Shown one piece after another: positions 1 through 5,454 of a stretch of 5,640 bases of DNA. Made by a program: the position numbers and the translations under genes. The notes beneath the pieces are model-generated. The model worked only from the letters and a program-made list of their open reading frames with translations, made no database searches and was not told where the DNA came from. Position 1 is the stretch's first letter. Each line of letters opens with the position of its first letter. The DNA is from Candidatus Eiseniibacteriota bacterium (lineage in GTDB: Bacteria; JAFGKV01), in the NCBI GenBank assembly GCA_025453925.1, contig JALOPK010000303.1, forward strand, positions 1-5,640. Direction: 5' to 3'.

Positions 1-48
1 GTGCTAAGGGAGTTTCGCTCTTCGATCGAGAGCTACCTCGCCGACTAG
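1..48 (+). CDS. Possible 3' end of an upstream gene (15 codons and stop)
   Basis: Frame 1 is open from the window edge and ends with TAG at 46-48, reading VLREFRSSIESYLAD. The codons mostly end in G or C like the genes downstream, and the stop is followed by a palindrome and a GC hairpin, as expected at a gene end. The other two forward frames read less like protein, and one has an immediate TAA. Fifteen residues are too few to assign a family or function. It could also be chance open frame, since only the window edge gives it a start. Confidence 0.35.
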   Translation: MLREFRSSIESYLAD

Positions 49-66
49 GCCCCTGACCGTGCGCCG

Positions 67-80
67 CACCTGATCAGGTG
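67..80. repeat. 14-bp perfect palindrome
   Basis: The sequence CACCTGATCAGGTG equals its own reverse complement. It lies 18 bases after the stop codon at 48. It could fold as a 5-bp stem with a GATC loop, or be a dimeric protein-binding site. No T-run follows, so it is not a standard intrinsic terminator on its own. Confidence 0.6.
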
Positions 81-85
81 ACCCG

Positions 86-104
86 GGGCCGGTCGCAACG
101 GCCC
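86..104 (+). terminator. Weak GC hairpin, possible terminator of the upstream gene
   Basis: GGGCCG (86-91) pairs with CGGCCC (99-104) across a 7-base loop. It lies about 40 bases after the possible gene end at 48 and just after the 14-bp palindrome. There is no U-tract, so termination here would need Rho or a U-less mechanism. The short stem could be chance in GC-rich DNA. Confidence 0.3.
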
Positions 105-121
105 ATGCTCCGCGCCCACGA

Positions 122-191
122 CCACCGCGGGAGCGGCGCCCGGTCGTTCCCACGCGGAGCATGGCCGCGAGCCGGACAAACCCTGTTGGAG
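122..191 (+). repeat. Dispersed intergenic repeat, copy 1
   Basis: This segment matches 5512-5616 in the same orientation. Both start with CCACCGCGG, continue through a similar AGCGG(C/T)GCCC...CGTTCCC(A/C)CGC(G/A)GAGCATGG block, and end in an identical 19-bp core, CGGACAAACCCTGTTGGAG (173-191 here). Copy 1 is the compact version: the TCCC(A/C)CGC(G/A)GAG module occurs once, and there is one ATGG...ACAAA module. It ends about 58 bases before the TTGACA box of the ser operon. No open frame across it looks coding. Function is unknown. Confidence 0.7.
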
Positions 192-248
192 TATCGGCGG
201 CGCCCGATCAGACAAGCGCCGCACCCCACCCATGGCGTCCACCCATCC

Positions 249-277
249 TTGACACGCAATGCATTCCAGGGCAAGAT
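249..277 (+). promoter_or_regulatory. Sigma70-type promoter for the DUF1015-serA-serC operon
   Basis: A perfect -35 box TTGACA (249-254) is followed, after exactly 17 bases, by CAAGAT (272-277). That is a weak -10 box but keeps the important A at position 2, A at position 5 and T at position 6. Transcription would start near 284, giving a leader of about 40 bases before the ATG at 323. The position directly upstream of the first operon gene supports the call. The poor -10 box is the main doubt. Confidence 0.55.
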
Positions 278-285
278 AGGCGAAA

Positions 286-297
286 CCACCATGGTGG
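286..297. repeat. 12-bp perfect palindrome in the operon leader
   Basis: CCACCATGGTGG is its own reverse complement. It lies just downstream of the predicted transcription start and upstream of the ribosome binding site at 312-318. An operator or a small leader hairpin would be well placed here. Chance is also possible. Confidence 0.45.
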
Positions 298-311
298 CGG
301 CCTACATGTTC

Positions 312-318
312 CGGAGGA
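312..318 (+). promoter_or_regulatory. Ribosome binding site of the DUF1015 gene
   Basis: CGGAGGA sits five to six bases before the ATG at 323. It decides the start: the frame is open further upstream to an ATG at 161, but that ATG lies inside the repeat and before the predicted promoter, and family homology begins at the 323 Met (MADVRPFRAM). Confidence 0.75.
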
Positions 319-885
319 TTTGATGGCTGACGTGCGACCGTTCAGGGCTATGCGACCTCGTCCCGACGTGGCGGCCAGGGTAGCAAGCCCTCCCTACGAT
401 GTTCTGAGCAGTGAAGAAGCCCGGGTCATGGCCGAGGGCAATCCCCATGCCTTCCTGCATGTCTCCAAGCCGGAGATCGATCTCTCCGCCGACGTTGACC
501 TCCACAGCGACGAGGTCTACGCAAAGGGCAGGGAGAATCTCGACCGGTTCGTGGCCCAGGGCGTGCTGTTCCGGGAGGCCCGGCCGGCGTTCTACCTGTA
601 TGAACAGCAGATGGGCGATCACGTGCAGATCGGCCTGGTGGCCGGGGCCAGCGTGGTGGAGTATGAGAACAACCTGATCCGGAAGCACGAGCTGACCAGG
701 CGCGACAAGGAAGACGACCGCACCAGGCACATCGAGGCCCTCAATACGCAGTCGGGTCCCGTCTTCCTCACCTACATGGCCCGACCTCAGATCGATGCGC
801 TGGTCGCCCGGCTCAAGGCGGCCTCCCCGGTCTACAACTTCGTGGCCCACGATGGGATTCGGCACACGGTCTGGGTGGTGGCCGC

Positions 886-891
886 GCCAGG
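886..891 (+). other. Deletion/frameshift join 1 in the DUF1015 gene
   Basis: Upstream sequence is in the frame of the 323 start up to about GCC GCG CCA (881-889). From 891 the homologous reading is GGA GAC GAG CCT. Intact relatives have an estimated 40-50 more residues here, including YIADGHHR. The frame change requires the missing length to be 2 modulo 3. Confidence 0.75.
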
Positions 892-1210
892 GAGACGAGC
901 CTTACAATCACTTCATGGCCGTCATTTTCCCCCACGACCAGATGAAGATCATGGACTACAACCGGGTCGTGAAGGATCTGGCGGGACATTCCCCTACATC
1001 ATTCCTGGAGGCGGTGTCGGAGCGCTTCACCGTGGCGCCTGGCGCCAAGGAGAAGCCGAAGTCCGTGCACGACTTCGGCATGTACCTCGGTGGCGCCTGG
1101 TACCGGCTCACCGCCCGGCAGGGATTCTACCCCGTCGACGATCCGGTGAAGAGTCTCGACGTCTCCATCCTCCAGGACAACCTCCTGGCGCCGATTCTCG
1201 GCATTCACGA

Positions 1211-1217
1211 CCCACCG
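1211..1217 (+). other. Deletion/frameshift join 2 in the DUF1015 gene
   Basis: The middle frame reads ILGIHDP up to 1214. Homology resumes as AFAFHPTT at 1217 in the original frame. Relatives carry roughly 25-28 more residues between these points, beginning RTDKRIDFVGGIRG. The missing length must be 1 modulo 3, so joins 1 and 2 together restore the original frame. Confidence 0.75.
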
Positions 1218-1360
1218 CCTTTGCCTTTCACCCGACCACCATCGAGCAGCTCATGGCGGTCGCCGATAGCGGCAAGATGATGCCGCCGAAGTCAACGTGG
1301 TTCGAGCCGAAGCTCAGGTCTGGTTTGCTCGTACGGCCGCTGGCCGAGTAGGCATGCGGC

Positions 1361-1369
1361 GGGAGGTGA
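1361..1369 (+). promoter_or_regulatory. Ribosome binding site of serA
   Basis: GGGAGGTGA is a near-perfect match to the 16S rRNA 3' end. It lies three bases before the ATG at 1373, measured from the end of the motif. It sits inside the 21-base gap after the DUF1015 stop, consistent with one polycistronic mRNA. Confidence 0.75.
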
Positions 1370-1372
1370 ACG

Positions 1373-2251
1373 ATGCTGATCCTCATCAGTGATGCCTTCG
1401 ACAAGGGTCTGCCCGCGAAGCTGGCACGGTTCGGCGAGGTGACCGACGATACGTCGCGGCTCCCCGATGCCGACGTCGTGCTGGTCCGAAGCAAGACCAA
1501 GTGCACCAAGGAGTACATGGACGGCGCGCCCAAGCTGAAACTCATCATCCGCGGAGGAGTCGGGCTGGACAATGTTGACCGGGAGTATGCGAAGGCCAAA
1601 GGGATCGTCGTCAAGAACACGCCCGCGGCATCCAGCATCGCCGTGGCGGAACTTGCGATGGCGTTCATGGCCGCCATCCCGGCCCGCCTCATCGAGGGGC
1701 ACATGACCATGGTCAACGGTCAGTGGGCCAAGAAGGAACTGAAGCGAACCGAGCTGTTTGGCAAGACCCTTGGTCTGGTCGGCGCCGGACGCATCGCCTC
1801 CGAGGTCGCCAAGCGCGCCAAGGCCTTCGGCATGACGGTGATCGCCTACGATCCGTATCTGAAGGAATCCGACTATGCGCGTCTGGTGCCCCTGGATGAG
1901 CTGCTGGCCAAGGCCGACTTCATCTCGCTGCACACTCCGCTCACCGATGAAACCAAGGGTATGATCAACGCCGCTTCCATCGCCACGATGAAGGACGGCG
2001 TCATCATCATCAACACCGGCCGGGGCAAGTGCATCGTCGAGCCCGACCTGGCCGCGGCCCTCCGGGACGGCAAAGTGCGCGCCTATGGCACCGACGTGTG
2101 GTTCAGCGATCCGCCTCCCGCGGACTGCCCGTTGCTCACTGCACCCAACGTGTTCATGACCCCCCACATCGGCGCGGAAACCAAGGAGAACCTCCTCCGC
2201 ATCGGCGTGGAGGTCGAGAAGATCATCGAGTCCTTTGCCGGCACTGCATGA
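1373..2251 (+). CDS. serA: D-3-phosphoglycerate dehydrogenase, short form without ACT domain
   Basis: Probable cytoplasmic enzyme of the D-2-hydroxyacid dehydrogenase family, oxidising 3-phosphoglycerate to 3-phosphohydroxypyruvate with NAD, the first step of serine synthesis. The 292 residues cover the split substrate domain (1 to about 95 and about 265-292) and the Rossmann domain between. Visible are VRS (38-40) and RGGVGLDNVD (60-69) near the substrate site, the nucleotide loop GAGRIA (137-142, Ala in the third Gly position), an acidic Asp160 after the second strand that fits NAD, the substrate Arg217 in NTGRG, and His265 in TPHIG. The catalytic Glu, normally in the DVFxxEP segment, appears as Asp246 (DVWFSDP). 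The protein ends soon after the catalytic domain, so it lacks the regulatory ACT domain and serine feedback through it is not expected. The substrate is inferred from serC lying 13 bases downstream; a related 2-hydroxyacid dehydrogenase is the alternative. Confidence 0.88.
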   Translation: MLILISDAFDKGLPAKLARFGEVTDDTSRLPDADVVLVRSKTKCTKEYMDGAPKLKLIIRGGVGLDNVDREYAKAKGIVVKNTPAASSIAVAELAMAFMAAIPARLIEGHMTMVNGQWAKKELKRTELFGKTLGLVGAGRIASEVAKRAKAFGMTVIAYDPYLKESDYARLVPLDELLAKADFISLHTPLTDETKGMINAASIATMKDGVIIINTGRGKCIVEPDLAAALRDGKVRAYGTDVWFSDPPPADCPLLTAPNVFMTPHIGAETKENLLRIGVEVEKIIESFAGTA

Positions 2252-2259
2252 AGGAGAGG
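2251..2259 (+). promoter_or_regulatory. Ribosome binding site of serC
   Basis: AAGGAGAGG overlaps the last base of the serA stop codon (2249-2251) and leaves five bases to the ATG at 2265. It selects that ATG over an in-frame TTG at 2235, which would overlap serA and add ten residues not typical of SerC. Confidence 0.7.
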
Positions 2260-2264
2260 ATCCC

Positions 2265-3344
2265 ATGAGCAAGCGCGCATTCAACTTCAACCCTGGTCCC
2301 GCCGTACTCCCCCTGCCCGCCCTGGAGCGGGCCCGGGACGAGTTCATGGACTTTGCCGGCACCGGGATGTCGGTGTTGGAGACCAGTCATCGCTCCAAGG
2401 ACTACGAGGCGGTTCACAACGAGGCCAAGGCATTGATCGCAGAGTTGCTCGGCCTGACGCCCGACTACCACGTGGTCTTCGTGGGCGGCGGGGCGAGTCT
2501 GCAGTTCGCCATGGTGCCCATGAATCTCCTGGGCGCCGGGAAGAGCGCGGACTATGTGATCACGGGGAGCTGGTCGAAACTGGCCATTAAGGAGGCCAAG
2601 ATCCTCGGCGCCCCCAAGGTCGCCGCCACCAGCGAACCGGACGGTTTCACGTACATTCCGACAAAGCTCACCCTCGACCCTAATGCCACCTACGTCCATA
2701 TCACCACCAACAACACGATCTACGGCACCCAGTACCACGCGTTCCCCGACACGGGGTCGGTGCCCATCGTGGCGGACATGTCATCGGACATCATGTGGCG
2801 CCCCATCGACGTGAAGCCCTTTGGCCTGATCTACGCAGGCGCCCAGAAGAACATGGGACCGGCGGGTGTCACCGTGGTCATCATCCGTGACGACCTGCTC
2901 AAGAAGTGCAAGGAGGGGCTGCCGACCATGCTGAGCTACGCGACGCATGTCGAGAAGGAGTCGCTCTACAACACGTGCCCCGTGTTCCCGATCTACATGG
3001 TGCGAAACGTTTTGGCCTGGGTTAAGGAGCAGGGCGGCCTCGCTGCCATGGAAAAGCACAACCGAAAGAAGGGCGACCTGCTCTATGGCGCCTTGGACGC
3101 GGATCCGGACTTCTTCCGAGGCCCCGTGCGCAAGGACAGCCGCTCCTTCATGAATGTCGTGTTCCGCCTGCCCAACGAAGACCTGGAGGCGGCCTTCATC
3201 TCGGAAGCGAAGAAGCTGGGCATGGTTGGGCTCAAGGGTCACCGGTCGGTGGGCGGGATCAGAGCATCCATGTACAACGCGTTGCCCTTCGAGGCGGTCC
3301 AGACGCTGGTTAACTTTATGCAGGACTTCCGCAAGCGCCACTAG
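2265..3344 (+). CDS. serC: Phosphoserine aminotransferase
   Basis: PLP-dependent class V aminotransferase, converting 3-phosphohydroxypyruvate and glutamate to O-phosphoserine and 2-oxoglutarate. It is a cytoplasmic homodimer in its family and can also act in pyridoxine synthesis in some bacteria. The 359 residues match the usual length near 360. The N-terminus is FNFNPGPAVLP (6-16). GMSVLETSHRSKDYE (34-48) and GGGASLQF (74-81) are the substrate and cofactor phosphate regions. HITTNNTIYGTQ (145-156) is conserved, Asp171 is placed to contact the PLP nitrogen, and Lys195 in AGAQKNMGPAG carries the PLP Schiff base. The C-terminal GLKGHRSVGGIRASMYNA (322-339) is the SerC signature. No disruption is seen. 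Third gene of the operon, 13 bases after serA, and followed by a strong hairpin. Confidence 0.96.
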   Translation: MSKRAFNFNPGPAVLPLPALERARDEFMDFAGTGMSVLETSHRSKDYEAVHNEAKALIAELLGLTPDYHVVFVGGGASLQFAMVPMNLLGAGKSADYVITGSWSKLAIKEAKILGAPKVAATSEPDGFTYIPTKLTLDPNATYVHITTNNTIYGTQYHAFPDTGSVPIVADMSSDIMWRPIDVKPFGLIYAGAQKNMGPAGVTVVIIRDDLLKKCKEGLPTMLSYATHVEKESLYNTCPVFPIYMVRNVLAWVKEQGGLAAMEKHNRKKGDLLYGALDADPDFFRGPVRKDSRSFMNVVFRLPNEDLEAAFISEAKKLGMVGLKGHRSVGGIRASMYNALPFEAVQTLVNFMQDFRKRH

Positions 3345-3365
3345 GCGCGAGTGCTCTGCAGCGTG

Positions 3366-3395
3366 CGGCCCGGGGGGATCACTCCCCCTGGGCCG
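3366..3395. terminator. Strong GC hairpin between convergent genes
   Basis: A 13-bp stem pairs 3366-3378 with 3383-3395 around a TCAC loop. All pairs are Watson-Crick except one G-T at 3372/3389. It begins 21 bases after the serC stop. No T-run follows on either strand, so it is a U-less hairpin. The symmetric stem could also stop transcripts arriving from the opposite gene, 133 bases beyond its stop codon. Confidence 0.65.
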
Positions 3396-3527
3396 TCGTG
3401 CGTGGGGCGCGGCATGCGCTCCATATCGATGCACGACCACTCGGCGCGGCGCCACCTGATCCGGCCCTCTCCACCCCGCCATCCACCCCTCGGACCCATG
3501 GTGGCACCCGTCAGCTCTGTCCCCGGA
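3396..3527. other. Convergent intergenic spacer, no gene seen
   Basis: Between the hairpin and the stop of the leftward sulfatase-fold gene there is C-rich DNA with no convincing open frame. A 6-bp inverted repeat, TCGTGC (3396-3401) and GCACGA (3432-3437), is the only pairing noticed, and it is too short to call a terminator. Confidence 0.5.
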
Positions 3528-5288
3528 TCACTCGACGTAGCCGAGGCTTCTGAGGGCCCGCTCTATGGCAGGCGTGAGCGGCACTGATGCCCCCCCTCGT
3601 TCGCCGCTTCCCAGGAGCTCGGCCAACGCGGCGACCTGATCAGGGGCAGACGTGGCGAGGTTGGCGATCTCGGCGGTGTCAACGTCAACGTCGTAGAGTT
3701 CGGTGCCGGAGAGGAACTCCAAGGGACCAGGGCGCATCGCGAAGCCGCGGTGAGCGGGATTCACCCGGTCATACGCGGCCAGTTTCCATTCACCCAGGCG
3801 CACGCCACGTCCATGGAAGCCCCACATGTCCACGTCGAACCGCACCGGAAACGCAGGGAGGTCAGGTGACAGCAACGGGCGCCCATCCACAGGCCAGGCG
3901 GGCGGCAAACCGAGCGCCGCCAGAACGGTCGGCATAACATCCACGAGGCTGACCGGGACCGATATCCGGGCCGGCTCGATGTTCGGCCCCGCCATGATGA
4001 AGAGCACCCGAACCTGCTCATCGTAGAGCAGGATGGAGTGACCCTGGTACGACCGCTCTCCCAGCGACTCTCCGTGGTCGGAAAGCGCGACAACCACCGT
4101 GCGGGAGTCGAGGCCGCGGTCACGAAGGAACCGCCACAGCCGGCCAAGCTGATCGTCGGCATACCGGATTTCGCCATCGTAGCCGTTCACCCATGTCGAA
4201 ACCTGGGATGCTTCGTAGCCCGATCCCTCCGGGACGGGGATCTGTCCCGTGAACATCGTGTCGTACGGCGGCGGTGGTGCATAGGGATCATGGGGATCCC
4301 ACAGGTGGATCCACAGGAAGAACGGCTCATCGATCCGCTGGAGCCACGCCAGCGCACGACTGACCGAGACCTCCGCCCGGCAGGAGAACTCCATCGGCAT
4401 GATGCGAAGGATCATGCGGATGATGCGGGCGCCCGAGTAGGGGAAGAGCCCGTCCAGGCGGCCCCGATCGTGAAACCAGGAGAATCCCCGGGACCACCCG
4501 AAACCCCCTGCCAGATGCGCCACACTCACCACGCCCCCGGTCCGGTAGCCCGCCGAAGCGAGCGCTTCGGTCAGTGTCGCCGCCTGCGCCCCCAGGGGCC
4601 AGCCGTTGCGGCGCACCCCATGGGCGGAAGGGTAGACCCCGGTGAGAATGCTGGCATGGGACGGCGATGTGCTGGGCGCCGGCGCATAGGCGGTCGTGAA
4701 GAGCGTTCCCGTGGCGGCCAGGGAGTCCAGGCCGGGGGATGTGGCCCGCGGGTATCCCACCAGCCCGAGATGATCGGGACGGAGCGTATCGAGGGTCACG
4801 AGAACGAGGTTCCGCCGGAGCGGCGCATCGGCGGGGATCTGCGGCGCCGTCGGCCGTTCACGGAGGGAAAGCGCCAGTGGAGCGACCACGAGGAACACCG
4901 ACAGCCCCAGAAGGGGCGACGGGGTTCGCCGGCGCAGCACGCCGGCTGCAGCCGCGGCCGCCAGCAGCACGCCCGATGCCAGGAGCGCGCCGCGGGGGCC
5001 GGTAAGACCCCCTTCGGGGAATAGTAGGCCGGCCGCTCCCAGAAAGACCGGCGGGGCCAGCAGCAGGACCCAACGCACTATCCCCGCCCGGATGGCAAGG
5101 ATGACAGGCACCAGCGCCAGTCCGCAGCAGAGGTATGCAGCCATCACCAGCGAGACGGCCGGTTGGCCGAAATACGGCAGGGGAGGCGGAGTCAGAAGCC
5201 TCCACTGGCCTGCCAGCTCCGCAACGCACGCCACGCACCAGCATCCCGCAGAGGCGCACCACCATCCGAACGTGCGATGAGTGATCAT
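3528..5288 (-). CDS. Membrane-anchored sulfatase-fold hydrolase or transferase (Thr at the nucleophile site)
   Basis: Alkaline phosphatase/sulfatase superfamily, 586 residues. About five hydrophobic segments lie at 8-26, 44-66, 70-90, 98-117 and 124-142. Arg-rich loops at 67-72 and 119-122 fit the positive-inside rule and would place the C-terminal domain outside the inner membrane. The catalytic domain starts near 158. It shows the metal Asp167 (LVTLDTLRPDHLG), the signature TSPSHASILTG (207-217), HGVRRN (223-228), HLWDPHDPY (328-336) with His328 and His333, SDHGE (403-407) with Asp404 and His405, and His417. In sulfatases the signature is C-x-P-S-R with Cys turned into formylglycine; here Thr207 and His211 replace Cys and Arg, so ordinary sulfatase activation is not expected. 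Thr nucleophiles occur in LtaS and EptA, which also have five membrane segments. Substrate unknown. The start ATG has GGAG nine bases upstream. The protein ends in LRSLGYVE, a tail common in this subgroup. It is convergent to the ser operon and probably independent. Confidence 0.88.
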   Translation of the reverse strand: MITHRTFGWWCASAGCWCVACVAELAGQWRLLTPPPLPYFGQPAVSLVMAAYLCCGLALVPVILAIRAGIVRWVLLLAPPVFLGAAGLLFPEGGLTGPRGALLASGVLLAAAAAAGVLRRRTPSPLLGLSVFLVVAPLALSLRERPTAPQIPADAPLRRNLVLVTLDTLRPDHLGLVGYPRATSPGLDSLAATGTLFTTAYAPAPSTSPSHASILTGVYPSAHGVRRNGWPLGAQAATLTEALASAGYRTGGVVSVAHLAGGFGWSRGFSWFHDRGRLDGLFPYSGARIIRMILRIMPMEFSCRAEVSVSRALAWLQRIDEPFFLWIHLWDPHDPYAPPPPYDTMFTGQIPVPEGSGYEASQVSTWVNGYDGEIRYADDQLGRLWRFLRDRGLDSRTVVVALSDHGESLGERSYQGHSILLYDEQVRVLFIMAGPNIEPARISVPVSLVDVMPTVLAALGLPPAWPVDGRPLLSPDLPAFPVRFDVDMWGFHGRGVRLGEWKLAAYDRVNPAHRGFAMRPGPLEFLSGTELYDVDVDTAEIANLATSAPDQVAALAELLGSGERGGASVPLTPAIERALRSLGYVE

Positions 5289-5358
5289 ACTCCAGATCTC
5301 CGGCGTCTAGCGACCAGCGTCTACGCCTGGAACAGGATGGCCGGGCCGACCGGATCGA

Positions 5359-5370
5359 GTCAGGCCTGAC
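5359..5370. repeat. 12-bp perfect palindrome
   Basis: GTCAGGCCTGAC equals its reverse complement. It lies about 70 bases before the start of the sulfatase-fold gene, within its predicted transcribed leader, and between two copies of CCGGGCCGA. It could be a protein-binding site or chance. Confidence 0.4.
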
Positions 5371-5406
5371 CCGGGCCGATGGCGCCCATCGCGTGTGCCC
5401 GCGACT

Positions 5407-5418
5407 AGGTGAACACCT
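5407..5418. repeat. Inverted repeat near the predicted leftward transcription start
   Basis: AGGTG-AA-CACCT has 5-bp arms around a 2-base centre. It overlaps the expected start of transcription from the leftward promoter at 5426-5454, a usual place for a repressor operator. Its half-site is the same pentamer seen, in the opposite arrangement, in the palindrome at 67-80, which may be coincidence. Confidence 0.35.
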
Positions 5419-5425
5419 TGGCGGG

Positions 5426-5454
5426 ATTCTACGCCCATGGTGCCCTCGGGTCCA
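5426..5454 (-). promoter_or_regulatory. Possible promoter of the sulfatase-fold gene
   Basis: On the minus strand TGGACC (5454-5449, four of six bases match TTGACA) is followed, after 17 bases, by TAGAAT (5431-5426, five of six match TATAAT). Transcription would begin near 5419, giving a leader of about 130 bases. The spacing is ideal, but the boxes are imperfect and the leader is rather long. Confidence 0.35.

Larger units (their letters stand above)
323..1351 (+). pseudogene. DUF1015 family protein, two internal deletions with frameshifts
   Basis: DUF1015 proteins are uncharacterised and usually a little over 400 residues. Three in-register pieces are visible here. Residues 1-189 (323-889) run from MADVRPFRAM through SPPYDV, the KHELT..DK..DR..H motif (residues 121-136) and HTVWVV. 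A second piece of 108 codons in another frame (891-1214) starts at GDEPYNHF and contains MDYNRVVKDL, FGMYLGGAWY and DVSILQDNLLAPILGI. A last piece of 44 codons (1217-1348) is back in the first frame, with AFAFHPTTIEQLMAVAD and MPPKSTWFEPKLRSG. About 341 codons remain. From knowledge of the family, a block with the ADGHHR signature is missing at the first join, and DPRTDKRIDFVGGIRG at the second. Without a shift, translation from 323 stays open to the TAG at 1349-1351, but the middle becomes Arg-rich nonsense. It is the first gene of the ser operon. Either a recent pseudogene or an assembly fault. Confidence 0.85.

Noticed and set aside
161-322. Upstream in-frame extension of the DUF1015 gene to an ATG at 161
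   Set aside because: The extension lies inside the repeat and before the predicted promoter, has no ribosome binding site, and family homology begins at 323 behind a strong one.
302-865. Minus-strand open frame (187 codons) opposite the DUF1015 gene
   Set aside because: The forward strand carries clear DUF1015 motifs; the antisense frame has no recognisable domain or ribosome binding site.
886-1217. Programmed frameshifting or a spliced element as the explanation of the DUF1015 frame changes
   Set aside because: There is no slippery heptamer or intron/intein-like sequence at the joins, and conserved family residues are missing at both points, which deletion explains and frameshifting does not.
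2248-2268. Six-codon frame ATG AAG GAG AGG ATC CCA TGA between serA and serC
   Set aside because: Its codons are the serC ribosome binding site itself and the ATG simply overlaps the serA stop.
1292-2362. Long minus-strand open frame (356 codons) opposite serA and the serC start
   Set aside because: It is antisense to serA, which has full family motifs; such frames are a by-product of GC-rich codon use, and its translation resembles no protein I recognise.
4038-5024. Plus-strand open frame (328 codons) opposite the sulfatase-fold gene
   Set aside because: It is rich in Arg, Pro and Gly, as out-of-frame GC-rich DNA usually is, and overlaps clear catalytic motifs on the other strand.
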